DNA of 64,000 nucleotides from Acephala macrosclerotiorum (taxonomy: Eukaryota; Ascomycota; Leotiomycetes; Helotiales; Mollisiaceae): assembly GCA_014904845.1 (NCBI GenBank), contig MU119323.1, positions 62,001-126,000 of the forward strand, read 5' to 3'. Made by a program: the position numbers and the translations under genes. Positions 1 through 11,200 of the stretch are shown in pieces. Numbering within the stretch: position 1 is the first letter of the stretch; each line of letters opens with the position of its first letter. The notes under the pieces were generated by a model that was not told where the DNA came from, did no database searches, and saw only the letters and a program-made list of their open reading frames with translations.

Positions 1-317
1 GAGACTGTGCTTCCAATGGTACAGAAAATTGCTGAGAGGAGCAGCGATCGGAAAGTGATGATAAGTAGAGTCGGGTCATCCTCAAATCCAACAACCTCCC
101 GAATGATTTCAAGTATATTGACGAACTCTTCAGAATTGAAGTCGTATTGAGGTTCATCGCGTGAGCTTTCGTCACTTGCGTTTGTCGGATCTACTTTTAA
201 ATCGAACAAAATCTTTCCCTCGGGTTCAAAAGCCGGGTCGTCCGCGATGTATGGATCTGCATACTTCGAGATTGCTGGAGCCTCTGACAGGGCCTCTCTC
301 TCAGGATCACGCGACAT
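1..317 (-). CDS. OPT-family oligopeptide transporter, N-terminal part (runs off left edge)
   Basis: Reading leftwards from the ATG at 317 the frame stays open to the window edge, giving about 105 residues. They start with an acidic cytosolic N-terminus (MSRDPEREALSEAP) and end with VVGFEDDPTLLIITFRSLLL followed by a hydrophobic stretch. The DDPxLxxxTFR block just before the first membrane helix is typical of fungal OPT proteins, which import small peptides or related solutes with protons across the plasma membrane. Only the first helix lies in the window, so substrate and intactness cannot be judged. The family call rests on this one block. Confidence 0.75.
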   Translation of the reverse strand, partial: MSRDPEREALSEAPAISKYADPYIADDPAFEPEGKILFDLKVDPTNASDESSRDEPQYDFNSEEFVNILEIIREVVGFEDDPTLLIITFRSLLLSAIFCTIGSTV

Positions 318-1344
318 GATTGCTTTCAATTGAGGATTTGAGGTGTTCGAAAACAGAACATTCACGTATCCCAGCTCGACCGATTGTTTAAGTATTCGCA
401 TTTGCCACAGCCTGGAATGCTCGATGATTCCCTTGGCGCCAGGATTGGCCTATTGCGTGCTTTCAAGATACATTGTCCAACAGTCGCCTCATGGCGAACC
501 AATGGCATGTTGCATTCATAATAATAGATTTAGAGAATACGAACTGTACGATTGGTACAGGCTTCGGAGATCGAACTTGATAAGTGAAAATGCGCATCTT
601 TGAAGTGGATTATTGTCTTGGCCAACTTGGCCCGGGTTCTCAAAGTGGGCTTGACTCTTGAAAAATCTCGGATTGGTAGGAAAAATGGCTAGCTGGCTAG
701 TAATATCAAACTCAGAGCCCGAATTTTGAGCTCCCAATGCATCACCATAAGTTGCGTGATACTGTACAGTGAACTAAACGACGAAAGGCGAGGTGGCTAC
801 AATTCTACAAGAAAGGGCAAGATCTCGCTAAGAAAGAGCATTGAAGGTCTGAAAGAGATGAGACTTAAGCCTGAACCTGTTCCCTGCCGCCCTCTAATGC
901 CTATGGAAGAGAAGATCTCCGCAAGGGTAAAAACATCACGTATAACGATAAAAGATATTGACCAATAGATAATAACGTATCAACCAAGTAAGAGGGAGAG
1001 AAAGTTATGAAAGGGCTGAGCCGCCAAGAGTTGACATGGTGCAATGCGTTGAGAGTATGTTGTGACCGTTGAGTGGGGGAGCCGAGGTGGACGACCCCTC
1101 CTTCGCTTAAAAAGGGGCGGATGCCCCACCTGCTTCATCCCACTCTCGCACTTCCGCAAAGGATAAAGCAGATCATATGAATGTTACATTTTGGTCCCCA
1201 CAATCGCCATAGATACAGAGATTATGCAAGAGTGGAAGTGTTGAGAGCCTTGCCCGATACCAAGGAAAGGGAACCCAAATAGTGATAGCTTGACCTAATA
1301 CTTTCGTGCTGCTCTTGGGTTCCAACGTGCCGAGATAGATAACG
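318..1344. other. Intergenic, no gene recognised
   Basis: Several 60-90 codon open frames occur here on both strands, but none has recognisable protein composition, consistent introns or family motifs. It probably holds the promoter of the OPT gene and the 3' flank of the GH79 relic. Confidence 0.5.
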
Positions 1345-3142
1345 TTAAGTATCAAAAGAAATCAGCAGAGCCTCACTATCTCCGACAGAGACTGATCCCA
1401 GGGGTTCAAGCCTCTCAATCACCTCCTCACCAACATAATTCCCATCCGACCACACGGACCTACTAGCAAAAGTCATATTACTTGAACTGTCCGCCCCCGG
1501 AGCCGTCAACCTCCTCACACATCCCTCTCTCAAATCCATAGGCAGCTTCACCTCCATATACGGCCTCATCATCCCATCAATCGTCGAGTACCACATATTC
1601 AGATTAACCAACACCAACCCCGTCAGCCTCGGTTTCGCCCTCTCTCCTTTCCCGGCATCATAAACAACATAAGCCGTGAAACTCGTTTCATTAACCAGGA
1701 TCTCGATTTGTTTATTCCCACTCGCGAACGCAGTCTCTGTAAATAGATTCCCGTAATACAGAGCTTTAGGGTGTGCGGTGATAGAACCAATCCTGATGGG
1801 TTGCTAGGCTGAGTAGCGGTAGGGAGTTCCGTCGTGGATGTAGAGGCGGGAGATGTGGAGGGTGGACATGTAGAGGACGTAGTCGATTGACCAGAGGGCG
1901 GCGCCGAAGACGTCGGATATGTTTGCTTAGCCTTGGTACTGAGGGGAAGTGGAGGAAGTTAGTCAAGCCATTCTGATTCTTGGAGATATTGAGCTTGGAG
2001 TGAAGGGCTGGGATCAAAACTTATAGGAGTGGAGTTCATTTCACCAAGCACGTACTGACTTCCATGAGAAACGGTATAGTTGGAAAGGTAATCATGAAAG
2101 TATGCAATGGATGGCATGTGTGTATGGTTTAACAGATTGCCTTCAAGGGTAGCAATTTGAGTGGCATCGGAACAAGCAGACCCCATATACTATTCGTGTC
2201 AGCATCATCCTTACTTCCCCTCTCATTCTTCATTGCTAGAAGTATTCACATCATGCTCAGAGATCGTTTTAACTAACCCCGTCTCTGCAATTCCATCCCT
2301 CAAAATCGGCTCCGCATTCCAATCTGAAACATTTCCTAAATGTCTCGGCGCCTCAAAAGTTGCAGCTTGGAAAAGTGCTGCTCTATGCGTCCTGGTGGCG
2401 TTTCCAATAGCAGCCGAATATTGAAGCCATTGCGTAACATAGCTCTGAACAGTGTAGTTTGCAGGTCGTCGACTCCTTCATGGAAATCCATCAACCTCGT
2501 TCCCGATCTCGAATGCATACAAGCTATTCCCTAGCTCTTTCATTGTTGGCACGGCTTCTGGAAGCACCCGTTCCAACCCAGCGCGCCATCTTGGAGGCTC
2601 AGGCCGAAGATATATTGTGTGCCGTCTGGAAAGGTCTTGAAGGATTCTAGCTACGAAGGACCAACGCTGAGAGAACTAGGTTGGTTGGGACTTGATGCGG
2701 AGAATTTCTCGATGAGGGCAACGGTCTGGTTTTGGATCTAGATGGCACGGTTCTCAGTTGTGCCGCCGGCTCGGATGATTGGGTAGGCGCCTGAGATGTC
2801 CTTCAGATTCTGGAAGCATCCTGTTTGAGAATGCGTTGGCGTTGCCGGAGTTTTATTAGCACTATTGAAGGATCGTGAGGTATGGAGAAAAATGTAAGTG
2901 AGACTCACGAGATATTCCCAGCGTATTCAAGCATGTACGAGAACTCGATAGAGTAAGACTGGTAGTTAGCATTGATGATCTGCCGCCCCGCAGGTGGCAG
3001 CGATGGAATACTGAGCATTGACGACGGTGCTGTAATTGCTCCTGATTACACATCTGACATTGGAAGCACTATTAACGCTGTTTCCGGAAACAAACTTCGC
3101 GGAACATAGTGCCAAAATGAAGATTCCGAGAAAAGACAACAT
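1345..3142 (-). pseudogene. Broken GH79-type glycoside hydrolase (beta-glucuronidase/heparanase-like)
   Basis: Reading down from the ATG at 3142, a signal-peptide-like start (MLSFLGIFILALCSAKFVSG) is followed by pieces typical of fungal secreted GH79 enzymes: ISGAYPIIRAGGTTENRAI, AFEIGNEVDG with the acid/base Glu of the NE motif, MPSIAYFHDYLSNYTV, and the C-terminal run ALWSIDYVLYMSTLHISRLY then IHDGTPYRYSA. Such enzymes release glucuronic acid from arabinogalactan or related glycans. The frame is interrupted by TAG where Trp is expected (about 2738, 2651 and 1804), by TAA at 1927, and by further frame changes between 2340 and 2600. Most stops fit TGG to TAG, a G-to-A change on the coding strand. 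Family assignment is good; product activity is very unlikely. Confidence 0.8.
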
Positions 3143-3704
3143 GATGAGGAATCGGAAAGAGAATGGATTTGGTGCTTGCGACTGAGATAAAACCTCACTC
3201 GAGGAACTTCGTTCTGTTAAGTAAATTCGACATCTGCAAAGAATAAGAAGAAGCCCATTCTCCGGACGCGATTGATTCCCTCAATCGCGATTTTCCTTTG
3301 ATGAAGATACTTCCACCTATCTTCTTCACAGGGATCGCAACCCCTGTAACCCCGCAATTGCCGATCCCCCGCCAACTTTGATAATCCCCCAGTATCACTG
3401 CTCCAAAAGCTACTGAAAGACCTCGAAACAATCAAGACAGGCAGGGAAAAGACCCAAGCATATTTAGGCGTTTGAAGGACATACCCAGGCATTGGCATTT
3501 TGCCTCAAAAGTCGCACATTTGCCGACCCATGCCGTGCACTGTGGCGCAGATTCTTCCGTCCACGCCAATCGTATTCATAATGGGTCTGTTTCCATCCTT
3601 CTAGAATTCTTAGTTTTATCTCTACTGCTCGATAGCACATTCACCCCCCTGGGACTCCGATTCTAGCAGCCTTGTCACCTACCACCCAAAATTCACACCA
3701 GCGC
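3143..3704. other. Spacer between two decayed genes
   Basis: Overlapping open frames on both strands (about 3195-3500 minus, 3472-3666 plus) have no recognisable family features. It could hold the GH79 promoter and the 3' flank of the SurE relic. Confidence 0.4.
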
Positions 3705-4985
3705 CTATAGAAGGAGCGTCAATGCAGTCACACAAAAGCCAGCCACAGCAGCACTCCTCAGCAACCCCACAGCCTCACTCGTAACGACCGCAGAAGGCGT
3801 AGAACTCGCCGTGACATTCCCCGTCGTAGCCGTCCCATTCAATCCCCCAATCGTTCCTGTCCCATTCCCATTCCAACCCCCCAAGCAGCGTCCTCTCATC
3901 AACATCCCCACAACTCTCATTCGGCGCATCATAATCTACCGTAAAAACACTGACACTTGAATAGCACCCCGTATCAATCAACTTCGTCTCCCTAATGAAA
4001 CTGCAATAACCATTAATACGAACATTGATCCCCTCCGCATCCTTCCCAACCTTCAATCCAGGCGCGAATATACCAGTCGAGGTATTGAATTTTACGCTGT
4101 AGGATCACGCATCGCCTGTGAGACGTGTGCGAATGAACGGAAGGTTTACACAGGAACCGTTATCGAAGGATGTTATGTATGGCATATTGATATTCAATCT
4201 ATAGCCTAGGGGGAGGATACGAGTTCCATTTGCTTTGCTGATCAAACTTTGCACCATGTTCGCCGCAAGTTCACCAGCAATAGTAGCAGGATCCTTCAAC
4301 CCAGCTTTCGTCGTCTCATTGACGTAGAAATGAGGAGTGGTGATTGGATAATTAGCCGAGAAAGCGATAGCTGGAATTCCGCGACCGATGCTGAAGTACG
4401 TTGCGCCTATGGTGCCGGAGCCGGTGTAAGCGAAGTTCCCAAGGTTGTCGCCGTAGTTGGGGCCGGAGAGGACAAGGTCAAGGAAGGTGAAGTTAGTGAA
4501 TATTAGGAAAATGTAATCTAGTGCTACCATGGCACAGGCGCTGGGGTCCCGTTATAATACTAGATATAGAAGTCGTTTGGGTCGGTGCCGGCTGAGGGTG
4601 AGCCTGCTTTGACGATGCCTTGAGAGAGTTTCAGGTTTTAAGTTTTGAGGAGATGGGAGAGGATGTACCGAATTGTGTATCAGTTGTCAAGTTTGCGGTT
4701 GTGGCGAAGGAGAGGGAGCCTCCTGTTCCGCTGCGGTCGCTGGTGCTGGTTACAATATAGGCGTTGTGACCATGGGCTTTGACTACTCTTTACAGCTCGC
4801 GGACGTGGGAAACGCCGAATCCATCATCATTCTGTACACAAATCGGTTTTAGTATCTGTTTTTTGTTTAGGAAAGCGAGATAAGAATGATTTTTATAATC
4901 ATGCCGTGATGAGGATGTTCAGCCCATTAACTTGACCAAGACTAGAGGCTACGGCGACGATAGTGTATAGGGTTGTGAATCGCAT
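3705..4985 (-). pseudogene. Broken SurE-like phosphatase with a GPI-anchor-type tail
   Basis: The frame starts at the ATG at 4985 with a signal peptide (MRFTTLYTIVAVASSLGQV) and GLNILIT. After a probable intron comes NDDGFGVSHVREL, the metal-binding NDDG of SurE nucleotidase/acid phosphatases. Then follow SGTGGSLSFATTANLTTDT, AGSPSAGTDPNDFYI, DLVLSGPNYGDNLGNFAYTG and GIPAIAFSA, all SurE hallmarks. The end, in another frame, is Ser/Thr-rich with a hydrophobic tail (AVAGFCVTALTLLL) like a GPI signal. Lesions seen: a stop after HVREL, TAG replacing Trp in the FYI-YYNG segment, a one-base shift near 4535, TGA at 4105-4107 where CGA is expected, and a shift in a run of six Gs near 3887. It was probably an extracellular phosphatase or nucleotidase and is now non-functional. 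Confidence 0.8.
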
Positions 4986-6080
4986 CTCGAATCAGCAATC
5001 GCAAATTTTAGTTATGGAAATAGTAAACAACAGTGACTTTGGGAGCAAGGAAGCAAGACATGATGATCTTTTGTACCTGCAGAATCGTGCCGCAGGTCCC
5101 AAACACTCAGCTTGGTCTCTAAATTTGAGGCCATCGTGTTTTATTCAATATCATCTATTGGCCGAGAGACTTCAGGGACGGGATGAAGCATCGGGACGCG
5201 GCACCCTCATCTGATGGGATTACGGGGATTCTTTTTGAGGCTTTCATTTTGGAGCCGATCCATCAAAAGTGGGGTACCGAATCCCACGTGTTGCCCCCAC
5301 TGACAGGCGGACGAGCCTCACTGGCTTCACTAAATGATACTTAGCTCTCCATTCCATAGCTCGTCGATGAGGAAGGCGGTGACTTGAGGTCTGGACAGGT
5401 CCTGGGTATTGGAGGTGTTGAACCTTCACGAATGCTGATGCAGGCCTTGCTGCAAAGCGGGCCAATTTGCGTAGGCTTGGCAGATCCACACTATGGCTCG
5501 AAAGAGAAGGCTGAATAAATGCATACGATGCCTGAAAACTTTAGGAGCAGACGAGAAAGGGTCGCGACTCAATGCGCAGCTTGCAGCATTGAAATCGTGC
5601 ATTGGCACGTGATAATATACTACTTTCTTCTACGATATTTAGAATCTTTGATGAGGTCTGAACATCAACAGAAGGCTTCCTAAGAGAAAGAAATTGCCAT
5701 CATCTCGAGATCTTAAAGAGGCTTGGTCGGTACGTGGACCACCACACGTGATAGTGTCTGATGTTAGTGTCTCAGCCACACCGCCACACTGGTAACCTCA
5801 TGATAATCATGACATCAAGGTGAGATTGACAACAGCAGATCTTCAATTCAAATACAACGTCATCCCAGACCCTAACAAGCGCTTGCTTGACTCGGCTTGA
5901 CTACAACGAACCTCTTCACCTAGCCAGGTTTGTCAAATGTCTCAGAAGTGGCCGTCGCAAACTGCACTCTTCGGGAGCTCGGCTGAGATGTTCTTCAGAC
6001 CCCTTGGCATCCGGTCCAGTCAGCAACATGATTTGTGGATTCGGGAGTCCGGAGGTGTACGTTCAGGCTTATCTGATCTC
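4986..6080. other. No recognisable gene
   Basis: This carries minus-strand frames at 5244-5608 and a plus-strand frame at 5887-6135. None shows a known motif, and the latter runs into the MITE that follows. I see no RNA gene. Confidence 0.4.
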
Positions 6081-6083
6081 TAA

Positions 6084-6356
6084 CGAGCCTGGGATCAAAA
6101 GTCTGTGTTTTATAGGGCTTCTCGCTAATAAATGAACGCTAAAACTAAATTTCGATTTTTAACTACGAAGTTAAATTAACTCGGATTTGCTTTATAAACC
6201 CACAATAGCTTCCTATAAGTATCACATTATAAGATTAAATGATTCTGATTTGTGCGGACTTTATAGTTTTAAAATGAAATCGTCGATTTTGGTTTTTGTC
6301 GCTTAAAAGTGCCTTAAAAAATGCCTGGAAAACACAGACTTATGATCCCAGGCTCG
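6084..6356. mobile_element. PIF/Harbinger (Tourist)-like MITE, 273 bp
   Basis: The ends are inverted repeats: the left end reads cgagcctgggatcaaaagtc and the reverse complement of the right end reads cgagcctgggatcataagtc, with similarity continuing through tgtgtttt for about 35 bp. The element is flanked by TAA on both sides (6081-6083 and 6357-6359), the TWA-type 3-bp target duplication of PIF/Harbinger elements. The interior is AT-rich and non-coding, so it would depend on a transposase encoded elsewhere. I see no second copy in the window. Confidence 0.8.
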
Positions 6357-6602
6357 TAAGGCCTCAGCCACTGTGATTCCATGCCGTTTCGATGTAGTTT
6401 CCAGAGCGCCAATGCTTGGCGGGAGGCAGTGTTGGCCTCGGGGTCGAATGCGCCGCTTGTTGTCGTGTCAATAGGGCGGTGATGAACTGGGAACTGGGTT
6501 GTTAGTGTATGCGCGCATCAATACTTAGCGCTCCATTCTCCGCGTGCTCTGATCAAGATTTCCTTATCACAACTTTGGAAAATTGTTGTCGTTGAAAGCA
6601 AA

Positions 6603-7110
6603 ATGTATATCCCAAGATCCGAAGACCTGCAGACGCTAGCTGCACGAAGCAGCAGCTTAGTCGCTAGGTATTATTACAACAACTGGTGGGTGTTGATTGA
6701 GCATCTAGACGAGAATGATACTGATGCAATTGTAGTACCTACTATAGTAATGGCACTCGATATTGCCGTAACTCGGCATGGAGTCGTTGGGGTCGTTGGG
6801 TCCTTGCCGGCATCCTTATCTTGATCGGAATCATCCTCGTCCTCCTCTTCTTGTAAGCCCTCTGCTGCTCGTTTATTCGAAGCGTTCTAATTTTCGCAGA
6901 TGTCTTGGTCAACGTCGTCGTCGCAGAGCACGCAGATACCAGACCACTCAGACCCCCATGACAGTACCTTCTGGCGGAGGTTACTACAACCAGCAGCAGT
7001 ACAATCCACCTGCGGGCGCACCACCGACATATGGAGGAGGATACAACAACAGCGGGTACTATGGCCAGCAGACTGGTGTAGCGCAGCCCCAGAACGCGTA
7101 TGTGAAATAG
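6603..7110 (+). CDS. Rcr-family small membrane protein (chitin/cell-wall regulation type)
   Basis: Three exons, 6603-6667, 6736-6852 and 6900-7110, join in frame to 130 aa; introns are 68 and 47 bp with GT-AG ends. The protein has a short N-terminus, a YYSNGTRYC segment, then WSRWGRW and one membrane helix (VLAGILILIGIILVLLFLC). A basic stretch (QRRRRRARR) and a Tyr/Gly/Pro-rich tail (GGYYNQQQYNPPAG, YYGQQTGV, ending NAYVK) follow. This is the layout of Rcr1/Rcr2-type proteins, which in yeast sit in ER/endosomal membranes and influence chitin deposition and permease trafficking through PY motifs in the tail. The frame is clean across all exons, in contrast to its decayed neighbours. The exact role in this fungus is inferred. 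Confidence 0.8.
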
Positions 7111-7785
7111 AGGGAGGATTGACGGAGGTGAAATGCTGGAGGGGATGGTGGAAATTGTACAAATACCCAAGCCTGTGGACGATAATTTCGTCACACTGAT
7201 GATGGGAGGATTTCGGCGTATCAGAGACTTCAAGACAGAGCGATATTCCGAATATGGGTATGTTTCGTCATCATATTAGTAGTGTTGTTTATAATAAGAA
7301 GCATGAATGAGCAAATGACAAGAACTCTGCCCGTACAAAGTTAGCAATGCCAGCGGGGCTCATTCAGGCAACCGTAGCCAACCTCACTTTCTTTCAGTCC
7401 ATGAGCCACTTTCCTCAGCCAAAATTTTTTTTTTTTCGAATTCAATTATCTCACAGCATGGCCCGACCCACGTCTTCAATGACTCCTTGCTCATCAAATA
7501 CTGTTTTGCAGTCCCGCCAAATGAGCTTGGGTATCACATCACTCTACGCCTCGCCCCTTCCTACATCAAACGCCGAAATGTGCTGAAGATTCCCCTGGAG
7601 CTTGGAGTCAAAGAATCGATACAACACGACCGAAGAGGAAACACAATGTTGGTAAACAAGAACTAAGTCTTGTTCTCTTCTCCAGCAGGCATTCTGAGGC
7701 CGAATGAGCGTCTACATTGTGCAGATAATTGCTAGTTCAAGCAACATGGAGAGTTGACCAGAGCGATGACCAACCTCTATGCTAG
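7111..7785. other. Intergenic, no gene recognised
   Basis: Includes a short T-run near 7430 and open frames without family features. It probably holds the 3' flank of the Rcr-like gene and the former promoter of the split HET gene. Confidence 0.4.
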
Positions 7786-8157
7786 GAACTCAATACTAAC
7801 TCCAGCCAGGACTTCCCAAACATCTACCAAGATCTGGAGTTTGGTCAAACTAGGATTCTCTGCATCCACCCTGGGCCACTTCATGCGCCGATCGAGTGCA
7901 CGCTATCAACAATGGGAATCAAGAGCAAGAATGGAGGACCCCCGATCGAATCAACTTTAGGCTCCGTAGAGTTTGAAGCACTCTCATACATGTGGGGAAG
8001 TACCGATCGATTTTGTCCGATAACATGCAACGGATCTTCGTTCAGCGTTACTCACAGAATCTCTACAATGCATTGCTACATCTACGATATCCCGACGAAG
8101 CTAGACAAATCTGGGCAGATGCTATTTACTTATATCTTGATCGACACCGAAAGAAAT
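7786..8157 (+). pseudogene. HET-domain gene, 5' half (split)
   Basis: From 7786 the frame reads FPNIYQDLEFGQTRILCIHP, then VEFEALSYMWGSTDRFCPIT and CNGSSFSVT, the opening of a HET (heterokaryon incompatibility) domain. After a one-base shift near 8060 it continues as QNLYNALLHLRYPDEARQIW and ADAI, and in the first frame again as IDTERN, where it stops resembling HET. The next residues expected in the family appear at 15527-15560 in the same orientation and codon phase. I therefore read this as the front half of a gene interrupted by the 7.4-kb segment that follows. HET proteins trigger cell death on fusion of incompatible strains; this copy is dead. Confidence 0.8.
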
Positions 8158-8241
8158 AACCTGGAAACTTGAGACTCGGACCTCTGTTTTCTGAGGGCTT
8201 TCGTTTTGATCCGCCTTTGCGAGGAATATCTGTCGCCACGA

Positions 8242-11200
8242 TTACTGATCCTGCTCCTGCAGCGCCGTCGAGGACATTTGCGTCTGAGCCTGCGACCGCG
8301 GCTTGAGCTTGAACCTGCTAAGCGGCTTCTCCTCCCTCTCTCCATCTTTGCCCGCGACGATGCCCCTGCCAGCCTTGACCGCCGCGATGGCGGTCTCGAG
8401 CGCGCGGATGCCAGACTCCTTGGCATGGGTGTCGGCGTCGGTGCCGTGGACTTCCTTGAGATACTGGATGAACTCGAGGTACGCGTTTGAGACGATCTGT
8501 AGGTGCGACGCCGTGAGATACACGCGTGCAGTCGACTTGGTCTTTAGGTCGTACTTCTTGCCGAGCGGCTGCGCGTCGAACTCGGCGAGAGCCAGTGCCG
8601 TCTGGCAGGCGTTGCGGATCTGCCGCCCGTTCCACCGCGCCTCTTTGTTCTCGCGGAAGTACTCGCCGATGTTCTCGAGGATCTCGTCTTTCTCGATGGT
8701 GATCTTTCGGCCCTTGGCTTTATACCTATCTTTGATTATGCCTAGGTTCAGCTTGAAGACTTTGGTCGTCGAGATCTTGTCCAGCGGCGGGTAGTGCAGG
8801 CTCATGTGGATGCGGGAAGCAAAAGCTTCGTCGAAGTCGCCGATTCTATGGATTGTTAATCGGGCAAACATGAGCCTAGAGCTTTGTGAGACATACCGAT
8901 TGGTGGTTAAGAAAAGGATTCCGGCATAATATTCTAGCACTCGGAGGAAGACTGAACAGCAAATTAAAACGAGTTAGTATGCCTAATAGTCCCATCGTTC
9001 TTGCTAACGATGCATCAAATGGTGTCTTCACCAGGGCTCGAACACGGCGCGCCTCAAAGAAAAGGTTCGGGCTTGAGGATAGTAGTATACTCACCTGCGA
9101 CAAGTCCATTTCGGGTGAAATCCTCCCGTCGTCGCTCGGCGAGGAACACATCCGCTTCATCGAGAAGAAGAATGCAGCCCCATCTATTGGCAAGCGCGAA
9201 ATTCGTTTGTAACGCAGTCTCTACTTGCTTAGCATCCGCCCCAAGATCACCTACATGCGGAAGAAACCGGTTAGCTTGGTTCCTCGAAGCCCCATGGCAT
9301 AGACGCCGAGAGATGATTTTCTCACTTACCACATGTGATTTGAAAGAGCGGCTTTTTGAATCTCTCAGCAACACCCTCTAGAACACCCCACTAGTTAGCT
9401 ACATGTAGTCCAGAAGTATTCAAAGTACAAATGGGTCGTCGACCCATAGCACTGCGAATCGAGGATTGTACATGGGTTTTTCGTACCAGCGGTCGTCGTC
9501 TTTCCCACTCCCGGCGCCCCGTGGAGGAGGATGATCAAACCCTTCCCTAATGAAAGCTTCATGTTAGAGAAACGCCGAAGCTAGAGATTTGAGAGAAGCG
9601 TACCTTTGCCACGGACAATGTCAGCCTGCTCATCTTGCGACCCCTTATTTCGGAAGTGTTGGGCGATCAGGGAAAGGACCATCTTCTTGTGACCCTTAGG
9701 AAGCACAAGTCGGCCAAAGGCGGACTTGTCCCCTGCCTCCTCATCCGAGTCATTATCCTCCGCATCGACGTCGTGTCCGTCATCATCGTTATCAATATAT
9801 TCTAGATACGACAGATCCAGCTGTGCTATGTAGGCCGTTAGTCTATAAAAGCGGGAATAGCGTGCCGAATGTATACTCACCCCATGTGCGATCGCGCAAA
9901 ACAAATCCGAAGACTTGATACGACATGATGAGCAGCTCATCGTCCTTCAGCGCATTCATCTCCGTCTTGGTGTCTTCCAGGGACCTGGGGTAGATAGTCA
10001 CCGACGGCAACCTGTGCGGACTGTCCTCGATTTCGGCCATCAGGTCGTTGGTAAACTTCTTGGAGCGCTCGGTTTCGACGTAGCTATCGTCATGAACGTT
10101 TTCCTGCCAGCAGCAATCCGCCTTGCATCTTCGGGTTTCCTCGTCTTCTTCTCCTCCCAGATTGTTGGCGAGGCCCACGAGGGGCGTGATTTTTGGGCAC
10201 CACTCTCGCTTGTGTTCCGACGCAAAGGCTTCCTCAAAGTCGATTACGACTTGACTCTCGACTTCGTCTCGGGTGTCAACGGTCAGGCCGGCGTAGTACA
10301 TGTGCTTGACGCCGGCCACCTCAACGAACATTTTCCCCCGTTCAATGAGTTCCTTGCTCAGTTGAGCAGCCCCAGTCTCCATGACCTCCTCCGCTTCGCT
10401 CCCTTCTTGCTTGGACTTGATAGCGGGGCCTCGCAGACCCCTTGATGAAAAAAAGCGAAGTGGATAGATTTCAAGCGAGGTGACTGACCTCTCACCGTCA
10501 AACCTTCTGATCTTGAACTTCTCCAAGACGGGCCCGAGTTTCTTGCCGTCGTAGTGGATATAGACGCAATCGATCGAGATGTCTGACTGGGCACGAGACT
10601 TCTCGTTCTCCTTCTCGCTAGCATAGAAGTAAGACCAACGGTCAGTCCCCTTGTGCGGAGGCGAGGCAACATTGATCACTCGGTAAGCCTGTTTGCCATC
10701 GGTGGAGATGACGAAGTCACCAGGTTTGAACAGGTGCCAGATGTCCGAGAAGGTGACTTTGTCACAGGCTGAACTGTTCAAGTAAGCTCGCTTCCTGGAG
10801 AGGTATGTATCCATAAACTCCAGCAAGCAAGGAAGATGCTGCAATGCCTTAGTCGACGTGCTGTAGCCATTCGGGTCGTCGACTGAGGGCTTCTCCTCCT
10901 TTGATTGTACATCTAATAACTCGTTCACCGCATCCTTCGCATCTGTATTGGGCTTTAGAGCCTCCGCCGGGTTCTGCTTAGCATCAATGTCTGAGCCTTC
11001 GGTACCTGACTTTGTGGTTTCGTGGTCACGTATCAACTTTGATTGCCAGTCCCGTATTTCCTTATCGTAATGGCTCAGCAGCCTGAAGGGTCGGAGCAAG
11101 ACAAGCGACGCATTTTTATCACGCTCTTCAGAAACCAGCTTAGAACCATGAATGCGGGCAAGAATCATGATGAGATGCTTTGAGTGGATTCTGATCCGTT

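Noticed and set aside
5244..5608. Minus-strand frames with scattered Cys, considered as a Zn2Cys6 transcription factor fragment
   Set aside because: No CxxCxxxxxxC spacing could be found in any frame, and the frames do not join through plausible introns.
8130..8426. 98-codon Arg/Ser-rich frame on the minus strand
   Set aside because: It overlaps the last exon of the AAA+ gene in another frame; the composition is that of a shadow frame.
9915..10445. 176-codon plus-strand frame antisense to the AAA+ gene
   Set aside because: It lies fully inside a long conserved exon on the other strand and has no independent support.
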